Position numbers and translations under genes: made by a program
Notes under the pieces: model-generated
What the model saw: only the letters and a program-made list of their open reading frames with translations
What the model was told of the DNA's origin: nothing
Database searches by the model: none
NCBI GenBank assembly: GCA_964493695.1
Contig: CAZBPG010000010.1
Span: 1-61,926 of the forward strand
Source of the DNA: Bog-950 sp964493695
GTDB lineage: Bacteria; Bacteroidota; Bacteroidia; Chitinophagales; LD1
DNA length: 61,926 bases
Direction of reading: 5' to 3'
Shown here: positions 1-8,043 of the stretch, in pieces
Layout: each line of letters opens with the position of its first letter
How positions within the stretch are numbered: position 1 is the first letter of the stretch

Positions 1-120
1 TTTACTCAACAACATTCACGTAAGTTGACTAAAATTTTGTCCGAAGTATTATTAAATAAAAACAGCCAAAAGCAAAGTTTATGGCAAAATCTACCTACTT
101 GCATTTCTGTATCCGGCTGT

Positions 121-150
121 TAAAGCCCCTTCAGGGGTTGGGGGTTATCT
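121..150. repeat. Palindromic AGCCCC/GGGGTTGGGGG element at the 3' end of pdhB
   Basis: A short inverted repeat (AGCCCCTTCAGGGG followed by TTGGGGGTT) covers the last codons and stop of the E1 beta gene. A related version lies at 40268-40336 over the end of the dCMP deaminase gene. It probably belongs to a dispersed family and supplies the last residues (TPNP) of the protein. The 120 bases to its left show no gene. Confidence 0.55.
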
Positions 151-1111
151 CCTTCACCGCCTCCATCACCTTAGCCACCGAAGGCAGGTAGGCTTCTACC
201 AGATTAGGGGCGTAGTGCATAGAGGTATCGGCCCCGCAAACCCTGCGGATGGGAGCATCGAGATAGTCGAAGGCGTAGCGCTGCACCTGAAAGCTGATTT
301 CGGAAGCGATGGAAGTGAAGGGCCAGCTTTCGTCAATAATAACCAGGCGGTTGGTTTTTTTTACGGAGTTGATGATGGTATCAATATCGAGCGGGCGGAT
401 GGTGCGGAGGTCAATTACTTCGGCACTCACTCCTTCTTTCTCTAATTCTTCGGCAGCCTTTAAAGCCACCTTCATCATTTTGTTGTACGACACCAGCGTT
501 ACATCCGTGCCTTCGCGCTTTACATCGCATTGGCCTATGGGTATGAGGTATTCCTCTTCGGGCACTTCGCCCATATCGCTGTACATCTGTTCGCTTTCCA
601 TAAATATCACCGGGTCGTTATCGCGGATGGCAGATTTCAATAAACCTTTAGCATCGTAAGGATTGGAAACGGAAACAACTTTTAAGCCCGGCACGGAGGC
701 CATCATGTTGGTTAGCTGTTGCGAGTGGGTGGCACCGAGTTGACCGGCAGCACCGTGCGGCCCGCGAAAAACAATAGGGCAGCCGAAAGCACCGGCACTG
801 AGGGGAAGTATTTTTGCGGCCCCGTTAATTATCTGGTCGAAGGCGAGGATGGCAAAGTTCCAGGTCATGAATTCAATAATGGGGCGGGTTCCGTTCATGG
901 CGGCACCTACGCCAATACCGGCAAAACCAAGTTCGGCAATAGGCGTATCTATTACGCGCCTGGCGCCAAACTCGGCCAGCATTCCCTGGCTTACTTTATA
1001 AGCCCCATCGTATTCGGCTACTTCTTCGCCCATTAAAAACACCGAAGGGTCTCTGCGCATTTCTTCACTCATGGCCTCGCGGAGTGCTTCACGGAATCTT
1101 ATTTTTCTCAT
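131..1111 (-). CDS. pdhB: Pyruvate dehydrogenase E1 component, beta subunit
   Basis: Beta chain of the heterotetrameric pyruvate dehydrogenase E1, which decarboxylates pyruvate with thiamine diphosphate and passes the acetyl group to the lipoyl arm of E2 in the cytoplasm. At 326 residues it has the family length. The N-terminus (FREALREAMSEEMRRD), the GEEVAEYDGAYKVSQGM segment, the TPIAELGFAGIGVGAAMNG stretch, the GPHGAAGQLGATHSQ loop and the C-terminal transketolase domain (VIDLRTIRPLDIDTI, VIIDESW) are all typical. The start is an ATG at 1109-1111. The last residues, ITPNP, come from a palindromic repeat that overlaps the stop. No alpha subunit is adjacent. Lipoate ligase (10098) and a 2-oxoacid E2 (54861) in the window belong to the same biochemistry but are not co-transcribed with it. 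Confidence 0.96.
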   Translation of the reverse strand: MRKIRFREALREAMSEEMRRDPSVFLMGEEVAEYDGAYKVSQGMLAEFGARRVIDTPIAELGFAGIGVGAAMNGTRPIIEFMTWNFAILAFDQIINGAAKILPLSAGAFGCPIVFRGPHGAAGQLGATHSQQLTNMMASVPGLKVVSVSNPYDAKGLLKSAIRDNDPVIFMESEQMYSDMGEVPEEEYLIPIGQCDVKREGTDVTLVSYNKMMKVALKAAEELEKEGVSAEVIDLRTIRPLDIDTIINSVKKTNRLVIIDESWPFTSIASEISFQVQRYAFDYLDAPIRRVCGADTSMHYAPNLVEAYLPSVAKVMEAVKEITPNP

Positions 1112-1130
1112 ACAGTATTTGTTGGTTCAG

Positions 1131-1243
1131 AAACGGTTTAAGTTGTCAAGTATAGAACGGTATGTCATGCTGAGCGTAGTCGAAGCATTTATTCTTTTGA
1201 CCCTTCGACTACGCTCAGGGTGACATTTCCCTTTAACCGTTTC
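1131..1243. repeat. Nested inverted repeat with GAGCGTAGTCGAAG arms
   Basis: Inner arms of 25 bp at 1163-1187 and 1201-1225 carry CTGAGCGTAGTCGAAG and its complement. Outer arms (GAAACGGTTTAA at about 1131-1142 and TTTAACCGTTTC at about 1232-1243) also pair with one mismatch. A single arm of the same family recurs at 10043-10067. The element sits in the 5' flank of pdhB and could fold as a long hairpin in RNA. It is most likely a REP- or MITE-like dispersed repeat. Confidence 0.75.
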
Positions 1244-1250
1244 GAAACAA

Positions 1251-1280
1251 AAATAAAAAAGGTCAGCAGTTGCTGACCTT
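1251..1280 (-). terminator. Rho-independent terminator of tRNA-His
   Basis: On the minus strand a 10-bp stem (AAGGTCAGCA/TGCTGACCTT) with a 2-nt loop is followed by a T-rich run, 16 bases after the tRNA 3' end. Confidence 0.8.
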
Positions 1281-1295
1281 CTTCGTTTTACTAAG

Positions 1296-1370
1296 GGTGG
1301 CTTATGGGATTCGAACCCACGACCAATGGTACCACAAACCACTACTCTAACCAGCTGAGCTAAAGCCACC
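1296..1370 (-). tRNA. tRNA-His (anticodon GTG)
   Basis: The complement folds into a full cloverleaf. The acceptor stem GTGGCTT pairs with AAGCCAC, the D stem is GCTC/GAGT, the anticodon stem GTGGT/ACCAT encloses the loop TTGTGGT (anticodon GTG), and the T arm is GTGGG-TTCGAAT-CCCAT. An extra G at position -1 faces C73, the identity pair of histidine tRNA. No CCA is encoded, so it must be added after transcription. A terminator follows and a TATTTTTG promoter box precedes it. Confidence 0.96.
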
Positions 1371-1382
1371 GTGTTCTGAGCG

Positions 1383-1418
1383 CAAAAATAATCATCTCGA
1401 AGAATTTACGAAATGCAA
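1383..1418 (-). promoter_or_regulatory. Putative promoter of tRNA-His
   Basis: On the minus strand TATTTTTG (1383-1390) fits the Bacteroidota -7 box TAnnTTTG and lies 12 bases before the tRNA. A TTG at 1416-1418 could be the -33 box, but the 25-base spacing is longer than usual. Confidence 0.5.
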
Positions 1419-1430
1419 GGAGAGATACTT

Positions 1431-1502
1431 TGCCACGAATTGCACGAATGTCACGAATAACAGCCGGAACTGTTTAGTGTAATTGGTGTAATTAGTGGCA
1501 AA
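1431..1502. repeat. Imperfect inverted repeat of the GCCACTAATTACACGAAT family
   Basis: The left part repeats the words GCCACGAATTGCACGAAT and TCACGAAT; the right part, GTGTAATTGGTGTAATTAGTGGC, is their approximate complement. A cleaner copy is at 54270-54320 and a half copy at 39093-39116. This looks like a dispersed intergenic repeat. It lies just downstream of the gene ending at 1507 and could act as its terminator hairpin. Confidence 0.65.
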
Positions 1503-1506
1503 GTTT

Positions 1507-2289
1507 TTATTTCAGCGGCTCGGTCTTTAAGGTTATGGTTCGTTCGGCACCGTTGAAAGGAGATTTTACAAGAGCACCGTTTTTATCGAGTAGTTCTAAC
1601 TTTATTTTGTTGGGGCCAACCGGTAAGCCTTCTATCATATACGGTTGCCAACCGGTCAGCATAAACTCAATACCGTTAATGGTGGCGCGAACTTTATAAC
1701 CGGTTTCGGAAAGGCTACAGTTGACTAAAAAGAAATCGAGCATGATGCGTTTAATTTCTTTTTCGCCTGTGTATTCGCCTTTAGGGCGGCTGAAGAAGAG
1801 GTGAGTAGCTTTTTCGTTGAAGTTGTCTTTGGCATCTTTCCCGGTGTTGAATTCTTTTAAGATGTAAGCCTTTTTGTGTTTTAAACTTTCGTGGTATGAG
1901 CGCGAAAGAAAAGCAAGCAGCACATGGTGACCGGGTTTTACCTCTTGTACTATTTGCGGATTGTAAGAGGCAAAGTAAGGGGCATTGTCAAGAATGAAAT
2001 GAATGTGCTGCCCTTTGGCAGAGTTAGCGCAGAGTTTTTGGTCGGCATCGGGGGTTTGTGCACCAAGGGTGTAGTTCTTTACTTTAAAGTTGAAGGTGTC
2101 TTTGCCTTCGGCAATGCTGGAATTGTTTTTAGGAGAAACCAGCGATAGCTCCGCCCCCGGAAAGTCAGCCGACTTATCGGCTGTGTAAATTTTGATTCCG
2201 GCTTTTTCAAAAAGCAGTGTACCGGTTTGAGCGGAAAGTGTTGCGGTTGTAAGGATGGTAAACAATAAGAGCTGGTAATTTCGTTTCAT
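1507..2289 (-). CDS. Secreted protein of unknown function
   Basis: A 260-residue protein with a clear Sec signal peptide (KRNYQLLLFTILTTATLSAQ, cut after AQ) and no membrane segment afterwards. The body begins with a short beta-rich stretch (FPGAELSLVSPKNNSSI), contains a histidine-bearing segment (KGQHIHFILDNAPYFASYNP) that looks like a small beta-sandwich, and ends with another beta segment (GLPVGPNKIKLELLDKNG) resembling an Ig-like or carboxypeptidase-regulatory fold. No C-terminal T9SS signal is present, so it is probably periplasmic. I do not recognise the family with certainty; similar proteins in this phylum are sometimes named phosphopeptide-binding proteins. A TAGCTTTG box at 2307-2314 could be its promoter. 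Confidence 0.75.
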   Translation of the reverse strand: MKRNYQLLLFTILTTATLSAQTGTLLFEKAGIKIYTADKSADFPGAELSLVSPKNNSSIAEGKDTFNFKVKNYTLGAQTPDADQKLCANSAKGQHIHFILDNAPYFASYNPQIVQEVKPGHHVLLAFLSRSYHESLKHKKAYILKEFNTGKDAKDNFNEKATHLFFSRPKGEYTGEKEIKRIMLDFFLVNCSLSETGYKVRATINGIEFMLTGWQPYMIEGLPVGPNKIKLELLDKNGALVKSPFNGAERTITLKTEPLK

Positions 2290-2376
2290 TTGTCAGAATT
2301 AGAATTCAAAGCTATCAATATTTCTACTTTTGAATGTCCGGTTAACTTTATTTTGGCAGCCAACAACAAAAGCTAA

Positions 2377-3693
2377 GTGTTCAAACTCTCTAACCTTTCC
2401 TCGCTTCAGTTATTTCAGCTTATCCGTTACGGCATTTTTATCTGGATTGGAATTTGCTTTGCCAAACTGAAATTACCGCAAAGCGTTATCGGACAATTCG
2501 AAACGTTTATTCTGGTAAGCGGTATGGTGAGTTTCTTTTGGGTGAGCGGTATTATCAACTCCATGCTTTCTGTTTATCCGAAGAAGAATGAGGAGGAGAA
2601 GAAGGCGGTTCTGTTCAACACTTTTGTTTCTCTTTTTATGTTCAGTGCAGTAGCGGGGGTGCTGCTGATGGTGTTCTCGGGTAACCTTCTTTCGTTTTTA
2701 GATAAGCAGAGTGAGGGTAATCTCGTTCCGCTCTCGGTGGTGTATTTGCTGCTGAACAACCCTTCTTTTATTTCAGAATACGTTTTGTTTCTGAATAATA
2801 AGAGAAAGGAGATGCTGCTTTACGGGCTGGTTATTTCACTGGTGTCGGTTACGGTGGCCATTGTTCCCGTGCTCCTGAACTACCCTATTGAATATTCGAT
2901 GTATGGCTTAATAGCTGCAGCGCTTGCGCGGATGTTGTTTGCTGTTTTTCTTCTTCAGCGGTTCGCTTCTTTTCAATTCAGTTTACAGTTTCAGGCAGAC
3001 AGTTTTAAACTGTCGCTGCCGCTTATCTTCTCCATATTTGTCAGCGGTTCTGCCGAGTATATTGACGGGCTGATTGTAAAAGCAAAGTTCAACGATATGT
3101 TTTTTGCGGTTTACCGGTATGGTGCCAAGGAGTTACCGGTGCTGCTGATTATAGCCAATACCTTCAGCACGGGTATGATTCCTGCTATAGCCGCCAACCT
3201 GGATGATGGTTTGAAAGAACTGAAAAAGAAGTCGGGCAGACTGATGCACTTTTTCTTTCCGCTTACAATGGTGCTGATGTTTCTCAGCCCGCTGATTTAC
3301 CGGTATGTGTTCAGCGAGAGTTTTGTTTACAGCGCGGTTATCTTCAATATTTATCTGCTGCTGGTTATACCAAGGGTGCTGTTTCCGCAAACCATTCTTA
3401 CCGGTATACAGCAAACTAAATACCTGCTTGTTTCTTCGGTAATCGAAATTGTGCTGAATGTTTCGCTGAGTGTTTACCTGGCGGGTAAAATAGGTTTACC
3501 GGGTATTGCCGTGGGCACATTTGTGGCTTACACTTTCGACAAGTTGTTTTTAATAGGGATAGGCTATTTTGTCTATGACATCAAGCCTTCGGCTTACATC
3601 AGAGGTATTCCTTTTTTTGTTTACTCCGTTTGCACGCTCGTTGCCTTTGCTTTCAGTCACTATTTGTTTAAGATTGGTTTTTGGGGAGTTTGA
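2377..3693 (+). CDS. Flippase-like integral membrane protein (Wzx/MATE-related polysaccharide transporter)
   Basis: A 438-residue polytopic protein with about a dozen hydrophobic segments spread over its length, the pattern of the Wzx/MurJ/MATE superfamily that moves lipid-linked saccharides across the inner membrane. The central segment (LSLPLIFSIFVSGSAEYIDGLIV) and a later one (LLLVIPRVLFPQTILTG) resemble the paired amphipathic helices of flippases. It starts with GTG at 2377. No glycosyltransferases are next to it, so the substrate is unknown. It is transcribed alone, divergently from the gene at 1507-2289. Confidence 0.75.
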   Translation: MFKLSNLSSLQLFQLIRYGIFIWIGICFAKLKLPQSVIGQFETFILVSGMVSFFWVSGIINSMLSVYPKKNEEEKKAVLFNTFVSLFMFSAVAGVLLMVFSGNLLSFLDKQSEGNLVPLSVVYLLLNNPSFISEYVLFLNNKRKEMLLYGLVISLVSVTVAIVPVLLNYPIEYSMYGLIAAALARMLFAVFLLQRFASFQFSLQFQADSFKLSLPLIFSIFVSGSAEYIDGLIVKAKFNDMFFAVYRYGAKELPVLLIIANTFSTGMIPAIAANLDDGLKELKKKSGRLMHFFFPLTMVLMFLSPLIYRYVFSESFVYSAVIFNIYLLLVIPRVLFPQTILTGIQQTKYLLVSSVIEIVLNVSLSVYLAGKIGLPGIAVGTFVAYTFDKLFLIGIGYFVYDIKPSAYIRGIPFFVYSVCTLVAFAFSHYLFKIGFWGV

Positions 3694-3909
3694 GGGTAGT
3701 TTTACAAGCCGGAAATACCCTGAAAAAATGTTACACGTTGTGTTACTAAATCTGCACCTTGTATCACAAGTCTTGCTTTGTATTTTGCATTAAAATATCC
3801 CCCAACAAGGTGAAAATCAACTAATACAAGCTGACAAGTGTATTCTTGTTAAGCACACGGGAAACCTTTTCATAAATGTCTGCGTAAGCATAATTATAAT
3901 CCAGTAATT

Positions 3910-4743
3910 ATGAAAAAAGTTTCTACTCTCTTCACAGCCATCATCATCTTCGCAGCAGCTAATGCAAAAACATATACTGTAGGTTCAGGCAAATGGTCAG
4001 ATGCCGCAGTTTGGGGCGGACAGTATATAGGATCTACTATAGGCGCAAACGATGTGGTTATCATTACCGGACAAATGACTATGAATACTTCGATAGTAGT
4101 AGAAGGAACCCTGCAGGTAGAAAAAGGTGCCGGTATGGTAGGTATGAAAGATTTAGTGGTTGCCAAAAACGGTAAGTTTGTAAACAACGGCAACACCGTA
4201 ATGAAAAGAATAATGAACGAAGGAACTATCAATAACAACCTGATTATGGAAGCCATGATGGATATTGATAACAAAGGTTCTATTGCCAATAACAACAACA
4301 TGGTAGCCGGAAACAATCTGAACAACTTTGGTGGCAATGCAGCCGGTAACGGAGGTGCTTACTTTGTAAACAATAATGTTTCGGCTTCTGCTGCTTCAAA
4401 GTTCGGTGCTGATGTAAAGGTTTTCTATGGTAGTGCAATTGAGAACGGAACTGCTTCCATCAATTCTTCTTTGAATCTTAGCGCTGATGTGAAACTGAAT
4501 GCGGTTGAACTGAGCGTTTCAAATCCTTCGAAAGTAGATGTATCGCTTTTCAGTATCGAAAAAAGTACTGACGGCACTAACTTTACTTTAGTAGAAATGG
4601 TTTCGGGCATCAGCAAGAACGAAGTTGCCATGACTTATACTGATAACAGCATAAACAATAACCTTACTTACTACCGTGTAAAGGCTATCAATGCGAATGG
4701 TGTTGAGACTGTTCTTCCGGTGGCTGCTGTAAAAGCTATCTAA
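3910..4743 (+). CDS. Secreted Asn/Gly-rich protein with fibronectin-like C-terminus
   Basis: A 277-residue exported protein with signal peptide KKVSTLFTAIIIFAAANA. The N-terminal half (VGSGKWSDAAVWGG onward) resembles the first strands of G8 or parallel-beta-helix proteins of Bacteroidota. It is followed by low-complexity Asn-rich repeats (NNGNTVMKRIMNEGTINNN, NNNNMVAGNNLNN) that look like successive beta-helix turns. The last 90 residues form a fibronectin-III-like module ending YYRVKAINANGVETV. Such modules normally precede a T9SS sorting domain, but here the protein stops directly after it, so it is either a shortened relative or not a T9SS cargo. The exact role is unknown. Two terminators follow. 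Confidence 0.75.
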   Translation: MKKVSTLFTAIIIFAAANAKTYTVGSGKWSDAAVWGGQYIGSTIGANDVVIITGQMTMNTSIVVEGTLQVEKGAGMVGMKDLVVAKNGKFVNNGNTVMKRIMNEGTINNNLIMEAMMDIDNKGSIANNNNMVAGNNLNNFGGNAAGNGGAYFVNNNVSASAASKFGADVKVFYGSAIENGTASINSSLNLSADVKLNAVELSVSNPSKVDVSLFSIEKSTDGTNFTLVEMVSGISKNEVAMTYTDNSINNNLTYYRVKAINANGVETVLPVAAVKAI

Positions 4744-4772
4744 TCAAGATTTTATTACCGAACAAGCTAAAA

Positions 4773-4800
4773 GGCGGGTCCATTGTGGCCCGTTTTTTTT
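4773..4800 (+). terminator. Terminator after the secreted protein gene
   Basis: A short stem (CGGGTC/GGCCCG with one G-T pair) followed by eight Ts. Confidence 0.7.
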
Positions 4801-4823
4801 GTAACGCATATAAAGAGGGAAAC

Positions 4824-4858
4824 AAAAAAGCCTTCCGGTAAAACGGAAGGCTTTTTTT
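4824..4858. terminator. Bidirectional terminator between convergent genes
   Basis: The stem AAAAAAGCCTTCCG/CGGAAGGCTTTTTT has A and T runs on both sides, so it can stop transcripts from 3910-4743 (plus) and from the PUR gene (minus). Confidence 0.85.
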
Positions 4859-4877
4859 GCTATTGTTTAAAGAGAAT

Positions 4878-5321
4878 TTAATTCCAGTCTATCTGCTCAT
4901 CATCTCCTATTTGAGGAGTTGCAGTGGGATTGGTTGATTCGGTATTTGTATTCGTATTAACCGGTGCACTGTTAACCTTAGCCTCCACACCGTTATCGGA
5001 AGTTTGCTCTGTTTGCTCGAATGAATTATTTGTTTTGGCAGGACGCTCAGTATCGTAGTCGTAATTTGGCATTAACTCGGTTTTGATATAGTCTACCGCT
5101 TCGTTCAGTCCTTCTACGAATTTTTTGAAATCTTCCTTGTAAAGGAAAATTTTATGGCTATCGTAACCTTCGCCTTCAAACTTCTTCTTACTCTCGGTGA
5201 TGGTTAAAAAGAAATCGCCCTGCTTGGTGCTTCTGACATCAAAAAAATAAGTTCTGCGTTTACCTGCCTTCAGTTTTTTACTGAAGAATCCACTGTACTT
5301 CCCATTGTTGCTGTTCTCCAC
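4878..5321 (-). CDS. PUR family (DUF3276) nucleic-acid-binding protein
   Basis: A small basic protein of the bacterial PUR-alpha-like family, which binds single-stranded DNA or RNA. The conserved core is present: SKKLKAGKRRTYFFDVRSTK, then FFLTITESKKKF and KIFLYKEDFKKFVEGLNEAV, followed by an acidic Asn/Thr-rich tail ending DEQIDWN. I place the start at the GTG at 5319-5321 (147 residues, first residues VENSNNGKYSGFFSKK), because this gives the usual family length. An in-frame TTG at 5391-5393 would add 24 residues that do not look conserved and overlap a TATAAT/ATTTG promoter-like stretch. It lies downstream of, and in the same direction as, the ABC exporter. Confidence 0.85.
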   Translation of the reverse strand: MENSNNGKYSGFFSKKLKAGKRRTYFFDVRSTKQGDFFLTITESKKKFEGEGYDSHKIFLYKEDFKKFVEGLNEAVDYIKTELMPNYDYDTERPAKTNNSFEQTEQTSDNGVEAKVNSAPVNTNTNTESTNPTATPQIGDDEQIDWN

Positions 5322-5410
5322 GGTTCTTAGGTTTTGGTTTACTGAATATTTTTCCCGATAGTGAATAAAAGTATTATTTGCCAATCTGTACAAATATTAT
5401 ACCACCTGTG

Positions 5411-7222
5411 TTAAACAGCTTCTTCCTGTGTTTGTTCACTTAACTGCTTTTCATATATCTCGGCATAAATGCCTCCTTGTTTCAGCAAAGCATCATGCGT
5501 ACCCTGTTCCGCAATTTTACCATTATCAAGCACCAGGATATTATCGAAGTGTATCAACGAAAAAATACGATGTGTAATGATAATGGCTGTTTTATCCGAC
5601 AGTACTTCATCCAGATTCTGCTGAATCTGCTTTTCGGTAGCGGTGTCAACAGCACTTAAGCTATCATCTAATACAAGAACGTTCGGCTGCTTAATCAATG
5701 CACGGGCAATGGATATCCGTTGCTTTTGTCCACCGGAAAGAGTAACACCTCTTTCACCTACCATTGTCTCGTAACCCTGAGGGAAACTTTCAATTTCCTG
5801 CCCTATAGATGCATAATGCGCGTAACGGGTTGCAGTTTCCTTATTAGTGTTCTCCACACCAAAGGAGATGTTCTCGGTAATGGTTTCAGAAAACAGAAAA
5901 ACATCCTGCGGCACAAAGCCTATTTGTTTGCGTAAGGAATGCAATGCATAATCTTTTATCTCCTCACCATCCAGTAAAATTTTACCGGTAGTAACATCAT
6001 ACATGCGCATCAGCAGGTCGGCAATGGTGGTTTTGCCGGAACCTGTTTTACCTATAATCGCAATACGCTGACCGGGTTTCAGTTCAAAAGAAACGTCTTT
6101 CAACGCCTGAATGCCGGTATCCGGGTAGGTAAACGAAACATGATTGAAAACAATATTGCCTTCAATTTCCTTTTCTATCCCCTTGCCATCTTTGATAGCC
6201 GGCTCATAATGCAGGAACTCGTTGATGCGCTTTTGTGAGGCGGCTGCGCGCTGAATGAGCGAAGCTGTCCAGCCCAATGAACTTACCGGCCACATGAGCA
6301 TGTTTACATAGCCGATGAAAGAAGCGAGTACACCGGCATCTATCTGACGGTTTCCTACATGGATGCCCCCCACATAGATAACAATGATAACACTGCACCC
6401 CACCAGAAAGGTCATGCTGGGAAAATAGATGGAATCAATACGGGCAAGATGAAGTTGCTTTTGCTTATAGATTTCGGTTTCCGCATCAAAATGCTTCAGC
6501 ATTTCTTTTTCGCGGGTGTAGGCCTGCACTACACGTATGCCTGAATAAGTTTCCTGAGCATCGGTTGTAAGGTCGCTGAGTTTTGCCTGAATTTTTGTGC
6601 TGGCTGCTTCTATTTTTTCGTTGACAAAGTAAATGATGAAAGAAAGCACCGGTAAGGGTATAAGCACATAAAGGGTAAGCTCCTTATCCAGATACAGCAT
6701 AGCGCTTACTGCAAAAACAATGGTAAAGAAAAGGTTGACGGAGTACATGATGGCAGGGCCGATATACATACGCACCCGGCTCACGTCTTCGGTAATCCGG
6801 TTCATCAGGTCACCGGTGTTGTTTTTCCGGTAAAAAGCAAGGTCGAGTTTTTGATAATGGTCATAGATTTCGTTTTTCATATCGAACTCTATGAGCCTTG
6901 AAACCACGATAATCATTTGCCGCATGAGAAAGGTAAAACCTCCTGCCAGCAAAGCTACACACAGGTATTTTATGAAGAGAAAAAGAACGTCTTTGGTAAC
7001 GGAGGTTTGTATACTCAAACTGGCGTGTCCGGCCGTTGCAAATCCTTCGAGGTTTTTTGCAATAAGGGTAACTGCCTGGCCGGTAATAAGAGGCGTGTAA
7101 ACGTTGAGGATGTTAGCGCAGATGACAAACAGGATTCCTGCCAGAATGCGCCATTTGTATTTGAGAAAGTACTTATTGAGGGTTGCTAAATGTTTCACTA
7201 GGGCAATTAACCAATGTTGCAA
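5411..7222 (-). CDS. ABC exporter, fused permease and ATPase (MsbA/LmrA-like)
   Basis: A 603-residue half-transporter that would work as a dimer in the inner membrane. Residues 1-330 hold six membrane helices. The ATPase half has Walker A GKTGSGKTT, Q-loop region IGFVPQDVFLFSET, signature LSGGQKQR, Walker B VLVLDDSLSA and the H-loop ITHR, all intact. Sequence alone does not show whether it carries lipid A, other lipids or drugs; the multidrug/lipid subfamily is the best fit. The first ATG is at 7222, and a GTG eight codons later (7198) is an alternative start. The gene is followed after 89 bases by the PUR protein gene. Confidence 0.92.
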   Translation of the reverse strand: MQHWLIALVKHLATLNKYFLKYKWRILAGILFVICANILNVYTPLITGQAVTLIAKNLEGFATAGHASLSIQTSVTKDVLFLFIKYLCVALLAGGFTFLMRQMIIVVSRLIEFDMKNEIYDHYQKLDLAFYRKNNTGDLMNRITEDVSRVRMYIGPAIMYSVNLFFTIVFAVSAMLYLDKELTLYVLIPLPVLSFIIYFVNEKIEAASTKIQAKLSDLTTDAQETYSGIRVVQAYTREKEMLKHFDAETEIYKQKQLHLARIDSIYFPSMTFLVGCSVIIVIYVGGIHVGNRQIDAGVLASFIGYVNMLMWPVSSLGWTASLIQRAAASQKRINEFLHYEPAIKDGKGIEKEIEGNIVFNHVSFTYPDTGIQALKDVSFELKPGQRIAIIGKTGSGKTTIADLLMRMYDVTTGKILLDGEEIKDYALHSLRKQIGFVPQDVFLFSETITENISFGVENTNKETATRYAHYASIGQEIESFPQGYETMVGERGVTLSGGQKQRISIARALIKQPNVLVLDDSLSAVDTATEKQIQQNLDEVLSDKTAIIITHRIFSLIHFDNILVLDNGKIAEQGTHDALLKQGGIYAEIYEKQLSEQTQEEAV

Positions 7223-7252
7223 CGCGAAACTAATAAAATACTATAGCTGAAA

Positions 7253-7969
7253 TTACGTCTTCAGCAGCCTTCTTATAGATATAAGATGCAGCAACAACGC
7301 AAAAGGAACAACAAAAGCAGGGAGCCAGACAAAAGGGAAGCTGAACACAATGGTATTGGCAGGCTCATTCATAAAATACCTGAAAGGATACGGGGTGGAG
7401 AGAATGGCAACGGCTACAATGTTCCCTAACATCAGTATACCGGCAAAATTCCATACCAGCGCTACTTTAGGCGACCACGTTTTCTTTACAAAACAGTAAT
7501 AAGCAATAAAAGGAGCAGTAACACCAATAAGCAAATCAAAATTGCGTCCCTCAAAAGTCATTTGCTCAGGTATAACCTGGTAACGGTAAAGCAGCCACAA
7601 AATAAACTCCATTAAAATCCGGAACGACTGCAAATAAACCAGCCAGAAATTATTGTAATGCTCATTAAGGTCGTGAAACTGTTTTGAGAAAAAGAGAATC
7701 AGGAAAAATACAAGCGGGGGAACTACAATCAATAACAGCCGCGGAGGCATGGCGGTATAATTTGTCAAAAAACCGGAAGAGGCGATGATTAACGTAAACA
7801 CTAACCAAACCAGAATTATCACAATGGCAGATACAAAGTTGTTTCGCTGCTCTTCACCCGAAAGGTTCGCCCTTTGACTGCTGACATAAACGGCAATCAG
7901 AATCAGAAACGCAATAGCAAAGACCAGCGAAATGAAAAGCGCGGATATGTGTAAAGGTATAGAAGGCAT
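7253..7969 (-). CDS. Hypothetical seven-helix membrane protein
   Basis: A 238-residue protein with about seven hydrophobic helices, beginning with a helix at residues 8-30 and ending with a basic tail (ISIRRLLKT). Conserved-looking polar groups include FSKQFHDLNEHYNNFWLVYLQ in the middle. I do not recognise the family and no charged catalytic motif stands out. It lies 30 bases upstream of the ABC exporter start in the same direction, so the two could be co-transcribed. Confidence 0.72.
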   Translation of the reverse strand: MPSIPLHISALFISLVFAIAFLILIAVYVSSQRANLSGEEQRNNFVSAIVIILVWLVFTLIIASSGFLTNYTAMPPRLLLIVVPPLVFFLILFFSKQFHDLNEHYNNFWLVYLQSFRILMEFILWLLYRYQVIPEQMTFEGRNFDLLIGVTAPFIAYYCFVKKTWSPKVALVWNFAGILMLGNIVAVAILSTPYPFRYFMNEPANTIVFSFPFVWLPAFVVPFALLLHLISIRRLLKT

Positions 7970-8043
7970 TTGATGTAAAAGTTGCTTGCGAAATTATCAG
8001 CAAAGCGTTAATACATCAATAGGAGTTGTCCACTCTTTTACTA

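Noticed and set aside
1127..1369. Small protein gene antisense to the tRNA region
   Set aside because: The frame covers the tRNA-His gene and repeat arms, so it is a by-product.
5321..5393. Longer PUR protein starting at TTG 5391-5393
   Set aside because: The extra residues do not resemble the family and overlap a promoter-like sequence.
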